Source: Rhodocyclales bacterium (GTDB taxonomy: Bacteria; Pseudomonadota; Gammaproteobacteria; Burkholderiales; Rhodocyclaceae). From it: 64,000 nt of DNA. The first letter of the stretch is position 1. Each line of letters begins with the position of its first letter. The stretch covers positions 1 through 64,000 of the forward strand of contig JAPLQY010000049.1 of NCBI GenBank assembly GCA_026399475.1, read 5' to 3'. The notes under the pieces were generated by a model that worked only from the letters and a program-made list of their open reading frames with translations, did no database searches and had not been told where the DNA came from. A program made the translations under genes and the position numbers. Positions 7,556 to 16,326 of this stretch are shown piece after piece.

Positions 7556-9661
7556 CTAACTATTTTGGGCACCCTGCTGCAGTTTCGCCTCGTTCAGAAA
7601 GAGCAGCTTTTCGCGATCGCCGTCGCTGAGGGAAAACTCCCACCTTGTTTCCATGAATCTCAGGAGGCGTTCTCCGCGGGTTCGGATTTGCTCCGGGCCC
7701 CAGTCCTCATTTGCCGCCACCTCGATCTCAGAGTGTGAACCGTCCGAATAACCGCTCCGGACCTTGGTGCCCGACGCGTCGAACTTGGGCTTCTTCTTTT
7801 CCAAGAACGCGTCGTTCTGCAGCGAGGAGTTGATTGACATAGATAGTAGGAGCAGGTTGCCGAGCGATCCACCGTACCTCACTCGTTCATTTTCGGGCAC
7901 GTTCTCGAACGCCGCATTCCAGTCCGACGTTGGCGTCTGCGGATAGACGTGTTCGATAGAGATGCAGTCACTTGCCGATTTCAATAGGTCGGCCCAATCC
8001 ACTTTCTGTTGTATGGAGCCAGACATAAGGTGCAGTTCGTATTCATAGAGGAAGTACCGCAATCCGGACCAGTCGTAATAGCCGGTGCCTTCGTTGAATT
8101 TCTTGAAAAGGACGTTGTGGAACTCGTCGATCCGCAGCTTTCCGTCTTGGTCGAAAGCGTACTTCAGCGCGGCATCCAGACGCTCCGATATTATCGCGAG
8201 CGTAGTCTTCCCGCGGTTCAACTCGCGCGCAAGATTGTAGAACTCGCTGCTCCGATAGTTTGAACGCGCGGAGCCCATCCGGAAGGCAATGAAGATGAAG
8301 CGCTCGATACGGCGGAAGATCCAGAGCCTTTCCTTTTCGTCCGCGACCGTCTTCAGAACAACCATAACCAGCGGCCGGAAATATCCCATTCCGATGCGGT
8401 TTAGAGGGGCTATGGCAGACTTTTCCTTGTCCGACATAGTTGTTGCGAGATGAGGATAGAAGGAGTTGAACCAGTGGCCGGCGGACTCGCGCAGGCTCGT
8501 CACGAATTCCCTGATCGCTTGCGGTGCAAGCTTGCTCCGTTTCGTTGCGACCGCCTTTTCGGGAAGCGCTGCTTCCGTATTGTCATCATCATCCGCTTCG
8601 GTTTCGGACCGCTGTTCCTCAACTGCCTCGAGCGTGACATCCCGTTCCACAAAGTCGTGCACGTTCAGGGGAGTGAAATGTTCATCCAATAGGAAGCGTG
8701 CGTAGTCGCGGCCGGTGTCTCGCGAATACTTGAAATAGCTTATCCAATGGGCCCGAAGGAAGTCGTCATCGTTTAGCGGCTTGGCCTTGTTCCGTCCGAG
8801 CTGGTAATAGACCTCTTTCCAGGCCCTGTTAATGGTGTCGCGAAGATCCTTCCTGCCCGCTTCGTCCAACTGGTCGTCCCCGTATAACGTCGAGAGGTAG
8901 ATGAGCCGGTTCTTCAGGAGTTCGAGGGCGGAGAGTTTCTTCCCGCGGTTGTTCATCGTCTCGAAAGCGACGAAGACGTCGAACTCGTCGTCGATGGCAT
9001 ACTCGTTGAAAAGGAGCCGCTTTGTCAGCTTCTTGAAAAGGTCAGTAAGGCCTTCGACGCCTCTCGCACCGTGCAAGTTGGCGATCTGCTCGAAGAAGTA
9101 ATGCTTGGCGTTACAGAGGTTCAGGGTATAAAAGGTCTCTTGGATGTCCCCCCCTCCCTGCTCGTGGAGAATGCGATGGCGGAGGTATTCCTGGCTGGGA
9201 TTGTCCTCCGTGTAACCGAACTTGTACGTCAAGAACATGTTTTTTGGGTGCATCTCGAACAGGTAGCTTTTTTCGACGTCCGAGAGCCTCAGACTGTCGG
9301 TGACGTAGATCTCTTCCGCCGACTTCAGTTGGTGTTCGGGAAGCGAACGGAAGAGATCCGCAAACGCCTGGATGAAGATGACGAAAGTCGTCAAGCGCTG
9401 CTGGCCATCGACCACGTGGTACAGCCGGTAGGCATGGTCGTTGACGAGCCAGTACTCCTTGGTGTCATTACGAACGGAGGCGCAACTAACTTTCTTTAAC
9501 GTCAGAACCCCCGTGTAGTGGGATTTCCCTTCTTTCAGATTTGCCAGGTCTTCCCAGAACGCCCGGAGTTGCTCCTTCTGCCAAGCGTATCCTCGCTGGT
9601 AATCAGGGATACGGAATATCTTTTTTTGAAAAAGATCTTCAAGTGATATTGGCTTTTCCAC
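7556..9661 (-). CDS. DUF262/DUF1524 protein, GmrSD-like type IV restriction enzyme
   Basis: A 701-residue single-chain protein with the GmrSD fusion layout. The N-terminal DUF262 (ParB/DNase-fold NTPase) shows IPDYQRGYAW (18-27) and VDGQQRLTT (84-92). A middle region includes a very acidic linker (ETEADDDDNTEA). The C-terminal DUF1524 HNH-type nuclease shows SIEHVYPQ near residue 590, with the catalytic His. GmrSD enzymes cleave DNA containing glucosylated hydroxymethylcytosine, and related DUF262 proteins (BrxU, SspE-like) act on other modified DNA. The start is GTG at 9661, with GGAG 8 bases upstream. A palindrome of the local regulon lies about 280 bases upstream. Target modification is unknown. 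Confidence 0.85.
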   Translation of the reverse strand: MEKPISLEDLFQKKIFRIPDYQRGYAWQKEQLRAFWEDLANLKEGKSHYTGVLTLKKVSCASVRNDTKEYWLVNDHAYRLYHVVDGQQRLTTFVIFIQAFADLFRSLPEHQLKSAEEIYVTDSLRLSDVEKSYLFEMHPKNMFLTYKFGYTEDNPSQEYLRHRILHEQGGGDIQETFYTLNLCNAKHYFFEQIANLHGARGVEGLTDLFKKLTKRLLFNEYAIDDEFDVFVAFETMNNRGKKLSALELLKNRLIYLSTLYGDDQLDEAGRKDLRDTINRAWKEVYYQLGRNKAKPLNDDDFLRAHWISYFKYSRDTGRDYARFLLDEHFTPLNVHDFVERDVTLEAVEEQRSETEADDDDNTEAALPEKAVATKRSKLAPQAIREFVTSLRESAGHWFNSFYPHLATTMSDKEKSAIAPLNRIGMGYFRPLVMVVLKTVADEKERLWIFRRIERFIFIAFRMGSARSNYRSSEFYNLARELNRGKTTLAIISERLDAALKYAFDQDGKLRIDEFHNVLFKKFNEGTGYYDWSGLRYFLYEYELHLMSGSIQQKVDWADLLKSASDCISIEHVYPQTPTSDWNAAFENVPENERVRYGGSLGNLLLLSMSINSSLQNDAFLEKKKPKFDASGTKVRSGYSDGSHSEIEVAANEDWGPEQIRTRGERLLRFMETRWEFSLSDGDREKLLFLNEAKLQQGAQNS

Positions 9662-10475
9662 AGTTTTTCTCCAGGAGCCCTTTTACCGGCGGCAGCGGTA
9701 CGCAACGATTAGTTTATAGATCACCTGATGATTGTAGCCCACATGCATATCCTTTTGCCCCTGCACGCATCCGCATATGATAACCGGGCATTTTCGGCGG
9801 GTTGGCGTATCGAGGAGATCATTGAGGTGCTCGCAGACGAATGTCATGTGAAGGCCCCGATTGGCAAGCCTATCGGATTTCTGTCACGAGCGTGGCAATG
9901 GAGACCTCCGAATAGGAATGGCAATATATTCCGCTAACCATGCGACATTGATTGTCGCTTGATTCGGTATTGTGCCAACTGCTAGCGCAATTTGAAATGC
10001 CAAGGTAGCTTCTCAATCGGTCCTTTCGTCGGCTCGCCAGTTCCTGCCGAGCATTTTGATTTGCGACTTGTAGCAATGTTTTTCTCTTTCAACTCCTAAA
10101 CATTGCCTTGGTGCACAAAGGAATCCGGCCTAGCTGGGTTGGTTGACGAAAAGGCTGGATCGATTGGAGGATTCCAGAACCTGCAACGATGTTCTCACCC
10201 TACCGTAGAGCGAGCGTCGGCACGTCGAGATTCGCCGGTGACAATCCAACGGAGTGCCCAAGTACCCAGCGGGATTACGTCTGAATTCTGCCCAGCACCT
10301 CGCCACGAAATTCTCGAACAGTCTAAGGTTTGGAGGCATCAACTGCACCTCTGTAAACGACTCTAGAATGATCCCCCTGCCGGCGCAGTCCGTTCCGTAA
10401 CTGACTCGAAGTGCTGTTTTGGTGGTGATGAAGCAGGCTCGCGTCATGAGCCATTCACCCTCTACCATAGGCGCC
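9662..10475. other. Intergenic region between divergent genes, contains one palindrome
   Basis: About 810 bases between the GTG of the DUF262 gene and the MBL gene. Only short frames without ribosome binding sites or recognisable products are present. The one clear element is palindrome copy 4 at 9941-9959. No tRNA fold, IS end or direct repeat was recognised. Confidence 0.5.
9941..9959. promoter_or_regulatory. Palindrome copy 4 of TGCGACA-N5-TGTCGCA
   Basis: TGCGACA-TTGAT-TGTCGCT, a single mismatch from the perfect dyad, nearly 6 kb from the other copies. It lies 280 bases upstream of the DUF262 gene and 517 bases before the MBL gene, so which one it controls (if any) is open. Confidence 0.5.
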
Positions 10476-11705
10476 ATGAAATTACGAATTCATCGTGGAG
10501 CCAATGAAATAGGTGGCTCATGTGTCGAGGTTGAATCTGCCGGCGAGCGGATTCTGATTGATGCAGGAATGCCTCTCAATTTTCCACTAGGCGCGTCTCC
10601 AAAGCCGTTTGAGGTGGATTCAAGCACGCTGTGCGCCATCATCATTTCCCACGCACATCTGGATCACTATGGACTCTTGCCGTGGATGCCATTGGTTCCT
10701 GTCGTGATGGGCGGGGCAGGGCGCCGAATTCTTCAAGCTGCGGCTCCATTCATGCCGCAACCGCCACCCAATCTATCGGGACCTGATTTGGTCAATCGAC
10801 AACCCATTCAGATCGGCCCGTTCAGCGTCACGCCGTTTCTTGTAGATCACTCTGCCTATGATGCATACGCGTTGTTGATCGAAGCGAATGGAAAACGTCT
10901 GTTCTACAGCGGGGATTTTCGAGCACATGGGCGCAAGCACGGTCTGGTTGATCATTTGATTGCATCACCGCCTGCCAATATTGATGCTTTGGTTCTTGAA
11001 GGCACCACGCTTGGTCGGATGGACTCGGCATCCATTCCGAGCACCGAGGATGATCTGGACGATGAATTGTCGCGGATCTTCCGAACGACTGGTGGTTTGG
11101 CACTAATCCAGGCATCTGGCCAGAACATTGACCGCCTCGTAACGATTTATCGCGCCTGCCTTAGAACTGGGCGAACAATGGTCGTTGATCTATACACCGC
11201 CATGATTCTGGAAGCCACAGGCAACCCGAGAATCCCTCAATCCGATTGGAACCATATGGCGCTGTGCATCCCGCATCGACAACGGATTCAGATCAAGAAT
11301 AACTGCTGGTTTGAAGCTTTGCGCCGGCATTCGAGTCGGCGTATCTACCCAAAAAAACATCTTGCAAAGAATCCTGGCAAATACGCATTGATTTTTCGCG
11401 GCCTTTGGATGCGTGACCTGGAACGCGCTGAATGTCTGGATGGAGCCTGCTTGGTTCATTCCCAGTGGAAAGGGTACTTAGCCGATCCCCGGTTCAAAGA
11501 TATTGACGCCTGGCGGCAACAACGCGGGATGGCGTTTCATCAGGTGCACACATCGGGACACGCCAGTCCGGCCGATCTGAGGCGTCTGGCGACCGCTTTG
11601 TCCCCAAAGGCTCTGATTCCCATTCACAGCGAATTCCCTGAACGTTTTGACACGATCCATTCGCGAGTTGTCAGACATGCTGACGGCGAGTGGTGGGAGG
11701 TGTGA
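10476..11705 (+). CDS. MBL-fold (RNase J/beta-CASP-like) metallohydrolase
   Basis: A 409-residue metallo-beta-lactamase-fold protein. The metal-binding motif is ISHAHLDHYG (H59, H61, D63, H64), with FLVDHSAYDAYAL (third His region), FYSGDFRAHG (bridging Asp) and the late HTSGHASPADL (beta-CASP-type His). Proteins of this type are Zn-dependent nucleases or hydrolases. The start at 10476 (MKLRIHRGANEIGG) fits the family N-terminus; upstream in-frame ATGs lack support. It is followed after 2 bases by the PcfJ-like gene, then a nuclease gene, forming a compact three-gene operon. RNA processing is likely by homology, but the substrate here is unknown. Confidence 0.8.
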   Translation: MKLRIHRGANEIGGSCVEVESAGERILIDAGMPLNFPLGASPKPFEVDSSTLCAIIISHAHLDHYGLLPWMPLVPVVMGGAGRRILQAAAPFMPQPPPNLSGPDLVNRQPIQIGPFSVTPFLVDHSAYDAYALLIEANGKRLFYSGDFRAHGRKHGLVDHLIASPPANIDALVLEGTTLGRMDSASIPSTEDDLDDELSRIFRTTGGLALIQASGQNIDRLVTIYRACLRTGRTMVVDLYTAMILEATGNPRIPQSDWNHMALCIPHRQRIQIKNNCWFEALRRHSSRRIYPKKHLAKNPGKYALIFRGLWMRDLERAECLDGACLVHSQWKGYLADPRFKDIDAWRQQRGMAFHQVHTSGHASPADLRRLATALSPKALIPIHSEFPERFDTIHSRVVRHADGEWWEV

Positions 11706-11707
11706 CC

Positions 11708-12184
11708 GTGGGAACGACAGTGGAACGTGTGTCAGAGACCGTGACGGCGCCTTTGGCTAAGAAAAAGAGGCGGAAAAGAAATCTGCGCTGGGAAAGTTTG
11801 ATCGGACAATTTGAGGCGGGCAATTATCTTGTAGTGCCTCTGACCTGTTCAAACGATCTACGCGAAGAAGGCGACCTCATGAATCATTGCGTGGGTAAGA
11901 GCTACCACCGCTGGTGCCATCACGGAGCTGTTCGCCTGTTTTCTATACGGGATCTGGATGGCCGGCGCTTGGCTACCGTATCTCTCTACTATGACCACTT
12001 CGACAAACGCTGGCGTCTTGATCGATACAAAGGGTATGGAAATCGGGACGTCTGCGAAGAACCCGTGTTTCGCGACGCCGAACCTATGGGTCACGAACCA
12101 TCCGATTTGCATTTTCTAGTGCAATATATCGTCACTTTCTATCAGCGAGTCCAGGAAATCCATGATGCCCACCAACACGTCTAA
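11708..12184 (+). CDS. PcfJ-like small protein
   Basis: A 158-residue protein with a basic start (KKKRRKRNLRW) and the core of the PcfJ-like domain: LREEGDLMNHCVGKSYHRWC, then RLFSIRDLDGRRLATVSL and a RWRLDRYKGYGN strand. PcfJ proteins occur on conjugative plasmids and in mobile elements, and their biochemical role is not established; the conserved His-Cys (HCVG) looks like an active or metal site. GTG start at 11708 with GGGAGG 7 bases before. It overlaps the next gene by 23 bases. The second PcfJ-domain protein of the window, at 22555, is much longer. Confidence 0.7.
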   Translation: MGTTVERVSETVTAPLAKKKRRKRNLRWESLIGQFEAGNYLVVPLTCSNDLREEGDLMNHCVGKSYHRWCHHGAVRLFSIRDLDGRRLATVSLYYDHFDKRWRLDRYKGYGNRDVCEEPVFRDAEPMGHEPSDLHFLVQYIVTFYQRVQEIHDAHQHV

Positions 12185-13151
12185 CGCGCATTTCCAATCG
12201 GAATTGCGTAAGGCATACGCGAGTATTTCTGGTAAGCGTCGCAGCATCCAGCTTCCCGACCCTGATCAATTTCAACTGTCTGGTGACAAGAAGACTCTAC
12301 GTTTGTACCTGACGGGAGATGCTCTGACGCGGAATATGCAAGAGAACGTTGCTGCGTTCGAAGGCTGGATTCTCGCGCTCAAGGCGTGGGAGTGCGCCGA
12401 CACGGTAGTGCTTGACTGGCGCGAACCCAGTGAAGGAAAGGCCGACGGGCACTATCAACGATTTCTGTATCGGGTCAATCGTTTTCGCGAACTCTTCCCT
12501 GATTGGTTCAGTGTGGAGCGTGAGAAATTGCTGCAAGATTCAAAGGTGACAGGTGCAGAAACCTTGTTTCTGAACGCGGCCACCAGCAATCCCAAGACAT
12601 CCCCAGCCGAGAGTTCTCAAGAAGCCAGGCTCGAAATGGATCTGGTGACGACGGGGTGGCTCACCAACGAATTTGGTCTGGATAAGATCGGTCGGCAATT
12701 TCCCGTCGGCCTTTTCTCCGATAGCGTCGCTAAATCGAAAATGATTTTCACCGGAGGCAAGAGCGCAATTGATCTCATTGGCATCGACAAGAACGGCGCG
12801 TTATGGGTTTTTGAACTTAAGGCCAAGGGAAATCAGCCTCTCGGCATCGTGAGCGAACTTCTCTTCTATACGGCAATGATGCGCGATCTTGCTCAAGGAA
12901 AGTTCAAGTACGACGACAAGTCGCCTGTTATTGATGGACGGCTGCGTCCAGGCGACGTTGTCGGCATCAAAAAGATATGCGGATGCCTGCTCGCACCCTC
13001 GTTTCATCCACTCTTGGACGGGAACCGGATCGTCAACCTTTTGAATGAATTCTCAAGCAGTCGTGCCGACATGGTCACCTACTTTCAGGTTCCGTTGAGC
13101 AACCTCGGCAACGGTGCGCAATCCACGGCCTCCTTGTTCCAGGAGGCGTGA
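12162..13151 (+). CDS. PD-(D/E)XK nuclease-like protein
   Basis: A 329-residue protein with a C-terminal restriction-endonuclease-like core: IDLIGIDKNGALWVFELKAK gives D204, E218 and K220 in the D-x(13)-E-x-K pattern, followed by a helix GIVSELLFYTAMMRDL. The N-terminal 150 residues have no family I recognise. AGGAAATCC precedes the double ATG, and the gene starts inside the PcfJ-like gene, indicating coupled translation. Its genomic partner set (MBL hydrolase, PcfJ-like, nuclease) suggests joint action on nucleic acid. The nuclease fold call is moderately sure. Confidence 0.65.
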   Translation: MMPTNTSNAHFQSELRKAYASISGKRRSIQLPDPDQFQLSGDKKTLRLYLTGDALTRNMQENVAAFEGWILALKAWECADTVVLDWREPSEGKADGHYQRFLYRVNRFRELFPDWFSVEREKLLQDSKVTGAETLFLNAATSNPKTSPAESSQEARLEMDLVTTGWLTNEFGLDKIGRQFPVGLFSDSVAKSKMIFTGGKSAIDLIGIDKNGALWVFELKAKGNQPLGIVSELLFYTAMMRDLAQGKFKYDDKSPVIDGRLRPGDVVGIKKICGCLLAPSFHPLLDGNRIVNLLNEFSSSRADMVTYFQVPLSNLGNGAQSTASLFQEA

Positions 13152-13319
13152 TTTGCCACGGAGTTGGTGTTGGATGGCAGTAGTTATTGACAGGAGGTAA
13201 AGTTATCGCGGAAGATGAAAATGCATCTGCCGCCACCTCCTTCAATGCCAACTTCCCGAAAGCGGATGAAGATAGGACCTTGTACTGGAGGCAATCGTCG
13301 TGAAAGTGACCGGAGTCCA

Positions 13320-14723
13320 ATGTATATGAGCAGGCCATCAATTCTATTTGCCACTTATTTGGGCCTTCTAGTTGCCATTTCTGGATGCTGGAACAGTGGC
13401 TTGAACAGCAAACTGGATCTAGAGGCTACTCAACAACAGCTCCGTGATGAAATCGCGAAAGCAATGAACGGGGCACCTCTCGATGAGCAGAATGTGTTGA
13501 GGGAATGGGGTGGCGACTTGCGGATTGCGATTGGAAACATTTCGGACTCTAGAAATCCATCAAAATTTGATGCGATTGCGGCGAAATCCAATTCAGATCT
13601 TTTTAATTCGTTGAAACGTAAGTCTGTGAAGGAATTATTGATTTGGTATCTGGAAGGTAAGGCGCAGCAACTCATCGCAGACAGTGAAATTACGGCTTAC
13701 GTCAAGGACAAGAGTCGTCCGAAAGCCCGCTTGATTAGTGTCACGATATCGGACGTTTACCCAAGCCGTGACGGTCAAAAAATCAGCATATATTTTGAAC
13801 CTAAGATTGAAAGCCTGAGTAGTCTTGAATTCTGGGGCGGAGTTGCAGCAATCCAGCTTTCATTGAATGAAAGTCCCACCAGTTACACGGCTCAATGCGA
13901 TATTTCTGGAAAATTCGATAAGGTTGGTAGCCAGAGTGATGAGCGTCCACGAGATGCAGCATGCAGGCTAGAAATTAGTGACCAAGAAAATGTTATGAAA
14001 ATTGAGCGTTTGCGCCAGAGCAATACTCTTAATCGTGCCACATTTAATCTACTTGATTTTCAGCCAGGCGACATAACCTACAAGGTCTCCAATTATTCTT
14101 ACAAGACTGTTCCAAACGATGACTCAATTGGTTACCGCGTCACCTACCGAAACCTAGAAGATCACGCAAGAGGAACGTCCGAAGAGATTAGACGCCTGAA
14201 CCATGCATTGGGTGTCCTGGGTGGTAAGTTAATCCAGGTTGAAAAGGTGGCGCTGCAGAATGACGGGCGCAAAAATTCTTCGGCGCCGCCAATTCCAAAG
14301 ACTTCAGACAATCAAGTCGCTCTTGCAGATCCGTCTCCGAAACAGAGCGCACCGTCTGCGGCTGCAGCCGATTTCAAAGGTATTGGTGTGGCCGCTGTTT
14401 CGACCCTCGAGGGGGCGAAAAATATATTAAAGCAGGCAGGGAAGGGGAAAGGAGGTCACCGTCTCGCGGCGATTAAATTGATAAACAAAGCTATTCGTGA
14501 ACTCGACTCCATCGTTCCTTCAACGGGTGTTGAAGCACTGGCTTCGTCTCAGCAAGTTGGATCGAAGTCAATGAAGGAAGCGATGACATCTCTCGAGCGC
14601 TTATCGAATGACCTCAAACCCTTTGAAAGTACTGGGCCTGAGGCAATTAGAAAGGCAAAGCAATTAGTCGATACCGCAGTAGCGGAAATCAGGGAAGGTA
14701 TTCGAGTTGGTGGAGATAATTGA
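13320..14723 (+). CDS. Hypothetical lipoprotein (467 aa)
   Basis: It begins MYMSRPSILFATYLGLLVA and then ISGC: a short positive start, a hydrophobic stretch and a lipobox-like A-I-S-G-C, indicating export and lipidation. The open frame extends upstream to 13215, but the start at 13320 has CGGAGT just before it and gives a proper signal. The rest is hydrophilic: an N-terminal helix-rich part, a beta-rich middle (about 120-330), a Ser/Pro/Ala linker (about 335-380) and a helical Lys-rich tail. No enzymatic motif. AT-rich codon use (many AAT, ATT, AAA) sets it apart from the neighbouring operons, suggesting separate transfer. Function unknown. Confidence 0.65.
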   Translation: MYMSRPSILFATYLGLLVAISGCWNSGLNSKLDLEATQQQLRDEIAKAMNGAPLDEQNVLREWGGDLRIAIGNISDSRNPSKFDAIAAKSNSDLFNSLKRKSVKELLIWYLEGKAQQLIADSEITAYVKDKSRPKARLISVTISDVYPSRDGQKISIYFEPKIESLSSLEFWGGVAAIQLSLNESPTSYTAQCDISGKFDKVGSQSDERPRDAACRLEISDQENVMKIERLRQSNTLNRATFNLLDFQPGDITYKVSNYSYKTVPNDDSIGYRVTYRNLEDHARGTSEEIRRLNHALGVLGGKLIQVEKVALQNDGRKNSSAPPIPKTSDNQVALADPSPKQSAPSAAAADFKGIGVAAVSTLEGAKNILKQAGKGKGGHRLAAIKLINKAIRELDSIVPSTGVEALASSQQVGSKSMKEAMTSLERLSNDLKPFESTGPEAIRKAKQLVDTAVAEIREGIRVGGDN

Positions 14724-14882
14724 ATCACATTTCGATTTCAGCATGAATTTTTGGCAGACTGACGGGTTCCAACTGACCCCAATTAGTATGAGCCGATTCT
14801 CATTAATTGCGCGGCGCTTGAACACCTTGCCTTTGGAATCACGAACGGACAACGGTTATGCAAAAAATGCTTCTTGGGCGAT

Positions 14883-16208
14883 CTACAGCACGGGTTTTTC
14901 GGTCAAAGCCAGAAACGTCTTGAGTTTCCTCATTACATTGCCACCAACCTTCCCGGCATCCTCCATCAGAGCTGCGACGGACGAGGAGGGCGGCATGAAC
15001 AATTCGACATCCATATCCAACGTCGCCTGGAACAATCCGGTGTCCGACACTACCCAACCGGTAGCGGCCAGGCATGTTTTCAATTCCGCATTGACCCCGC
15101 CATCAGGCGCATCGCGATTCACGGTCAATATCAATCTGAATCGTTCCCGCCACCCGCTCTGCATCAACGTCACCAGGGTTTCGACGGGTTCTGTCTCTCC
15201 CGCCCAGATCATGCCGCCCGACATGCGAATGCCTGACGCGTCGTAACGCAGCCGCGGCAATGCATCCAGAGTCACATTCCATTGTCCGTCGCGGAACGCC
15301 TCATCCGCCTTGATCCACTCCTGGAGCTGTTGCCAGACCTGCCGCCACCAGACCGGACGCAAACCCGGCAAATCGTCGGTCGATAAGCGCATTCTCTCGA
15401 ATGCCCAGATCGTCATGTCGATGTTCGTCATGGATTGCCCGACCAGAGGCGCAATCTCATGGAACAGATCGACCAGAACCTTGTCGGCCAAACGTTTGCC
15501 GGTGATTCGTTGCGCGAAATTGATCACCCAGACGTCGGGTTTGACGGCAGGCACGCCCATGCGGATCAACAACCATTGGAAGACCGCCAGACCCAGACCT
15601 TTAACCTTGCCGTGGAAATCTTTGTCGAACGCTGCGTGCCGCGCCCAACACCGCAATTCTTCCTGATCGGTCACGCCTATGGATGAGAAGAACGCCAACA
15701 GACCGCGCAACAGATGCGTCCGTTGCCAATGCCGGTTGTTCCACAAAAAGAGACTGGCGTCGACATTGCCTTGTTGCGTGTCCGGATAGGTTGCCAGAAT
15801 CCGTGTCAGATCATCATGGGTGTGGATGCCATGATCGGATTGGACGCGATCCCTGAAATAATTGATCGCCTTGCCTACGACTTCCGCCTGCATGTGGAAA
15901 TCTAAGACTGTGAGCATCACATCGCGCATGTAATCCTGGCTCTTCGGCGTGCGATGGATAAACGGAAGATCGGAGACCGCGGCCAACAATTTCAATCGGT
16001 CCTGCGGCGTCAAGGCATTCTTGCTGGGTTTGACGACCTTGGTCTCACCCGCATTCTTGGACGCAGTCTTTTTCGCCTTGACCTTCGCCTTATCTTTGGT
16101 CTTGGATTGGGCATCCGTCTGGGCGCCAGGCGTTACCTGGGCTTCCGGCTGGGATTCGTTGGCAGGTGTGGTCATTTCGGATGGGTTCAATTCATGGTTT
16201 TCAGACAT
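14883..16208 (-). CDS. Hypothetical protein with HhH-like domain and Lys/Ala-rich N-terminus
   Basis: A 441-residue protein. Residues 1-75 are low-complexity (SKTKDKAKVKAKKTASKN), a likely disordered nucleic-acid-binding tail. The middle (about 190-270) has a helix-hairpin-helix/HhH-GPD-like run, GLGLAVFQWLLIRMG followed by PAVKPDVWV, in which relatives carry a glycosylase-type Asp. Glycosylase activity is not proven. The start at 16208 has GGAGATTGCC before ATG; the frame opens earlier, at 16268, without a site. It is the last gene of the minus-strand mobile-element operon, 118 bases after the tandem AAA gene. Confidence 0.5.
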   Translation of the reverse strand: MSENHELNPSEMTTPANESQPEAQVTPGAQTDAQSKTKDKAKVKAKKTASKNAGETKVVKPSKNALTPQDRLKLLAAVSDLPFIHRTPKSQDYMRDVMLTVLDFHMQAEVVGKAINYFRDRVQSDHGIHTHDDLTRILATYPDTQQGNVDASLFLWNNRHWQRTHLLRGLLAFFSSIGVTDQEELRCWARHAAFDKDFHGKVKGLGLAVFQWLLIRMGVPAVKPDVWVINFAQRITGKRLADKVLVDLFHEIAPLVGQSMTNIDMTIWAFERMRLSTDDLPGLRPVWWRQVWQQLQEWIKADEAFRDGQWNVTLDALPRLRYDASGIRMSGGMIWAGETEPVETLVTLMQSGWRERFRLILTVNRDAPDGGVNAELKTCLAATGWVVSDTGLFQATLDMDVELFMPPSSSVAALMEDAGKVGGNVMRKLKTFLALTEKPVL

Positions 16209-16326
16209 GGCAATCTCCGATAGAAAATAGATCGGCATCGCCCGAGGATTCAGGCGATACCTGGGCACAACAGATGGAATGGGCCTGGAACGAGGCTCGG
16301 GGTGAGACCTGGCAGCAGGCCCTTAG

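Noticed and set aside
13191-13302. Strong AGGAGG ribosome site followed by a protein-like short frame before the lipoprotein gene
   Set aside because: No ATG, GTG or TTG lies at a usable distance in that frame; only an ATC would fit. Kept out as a gene.
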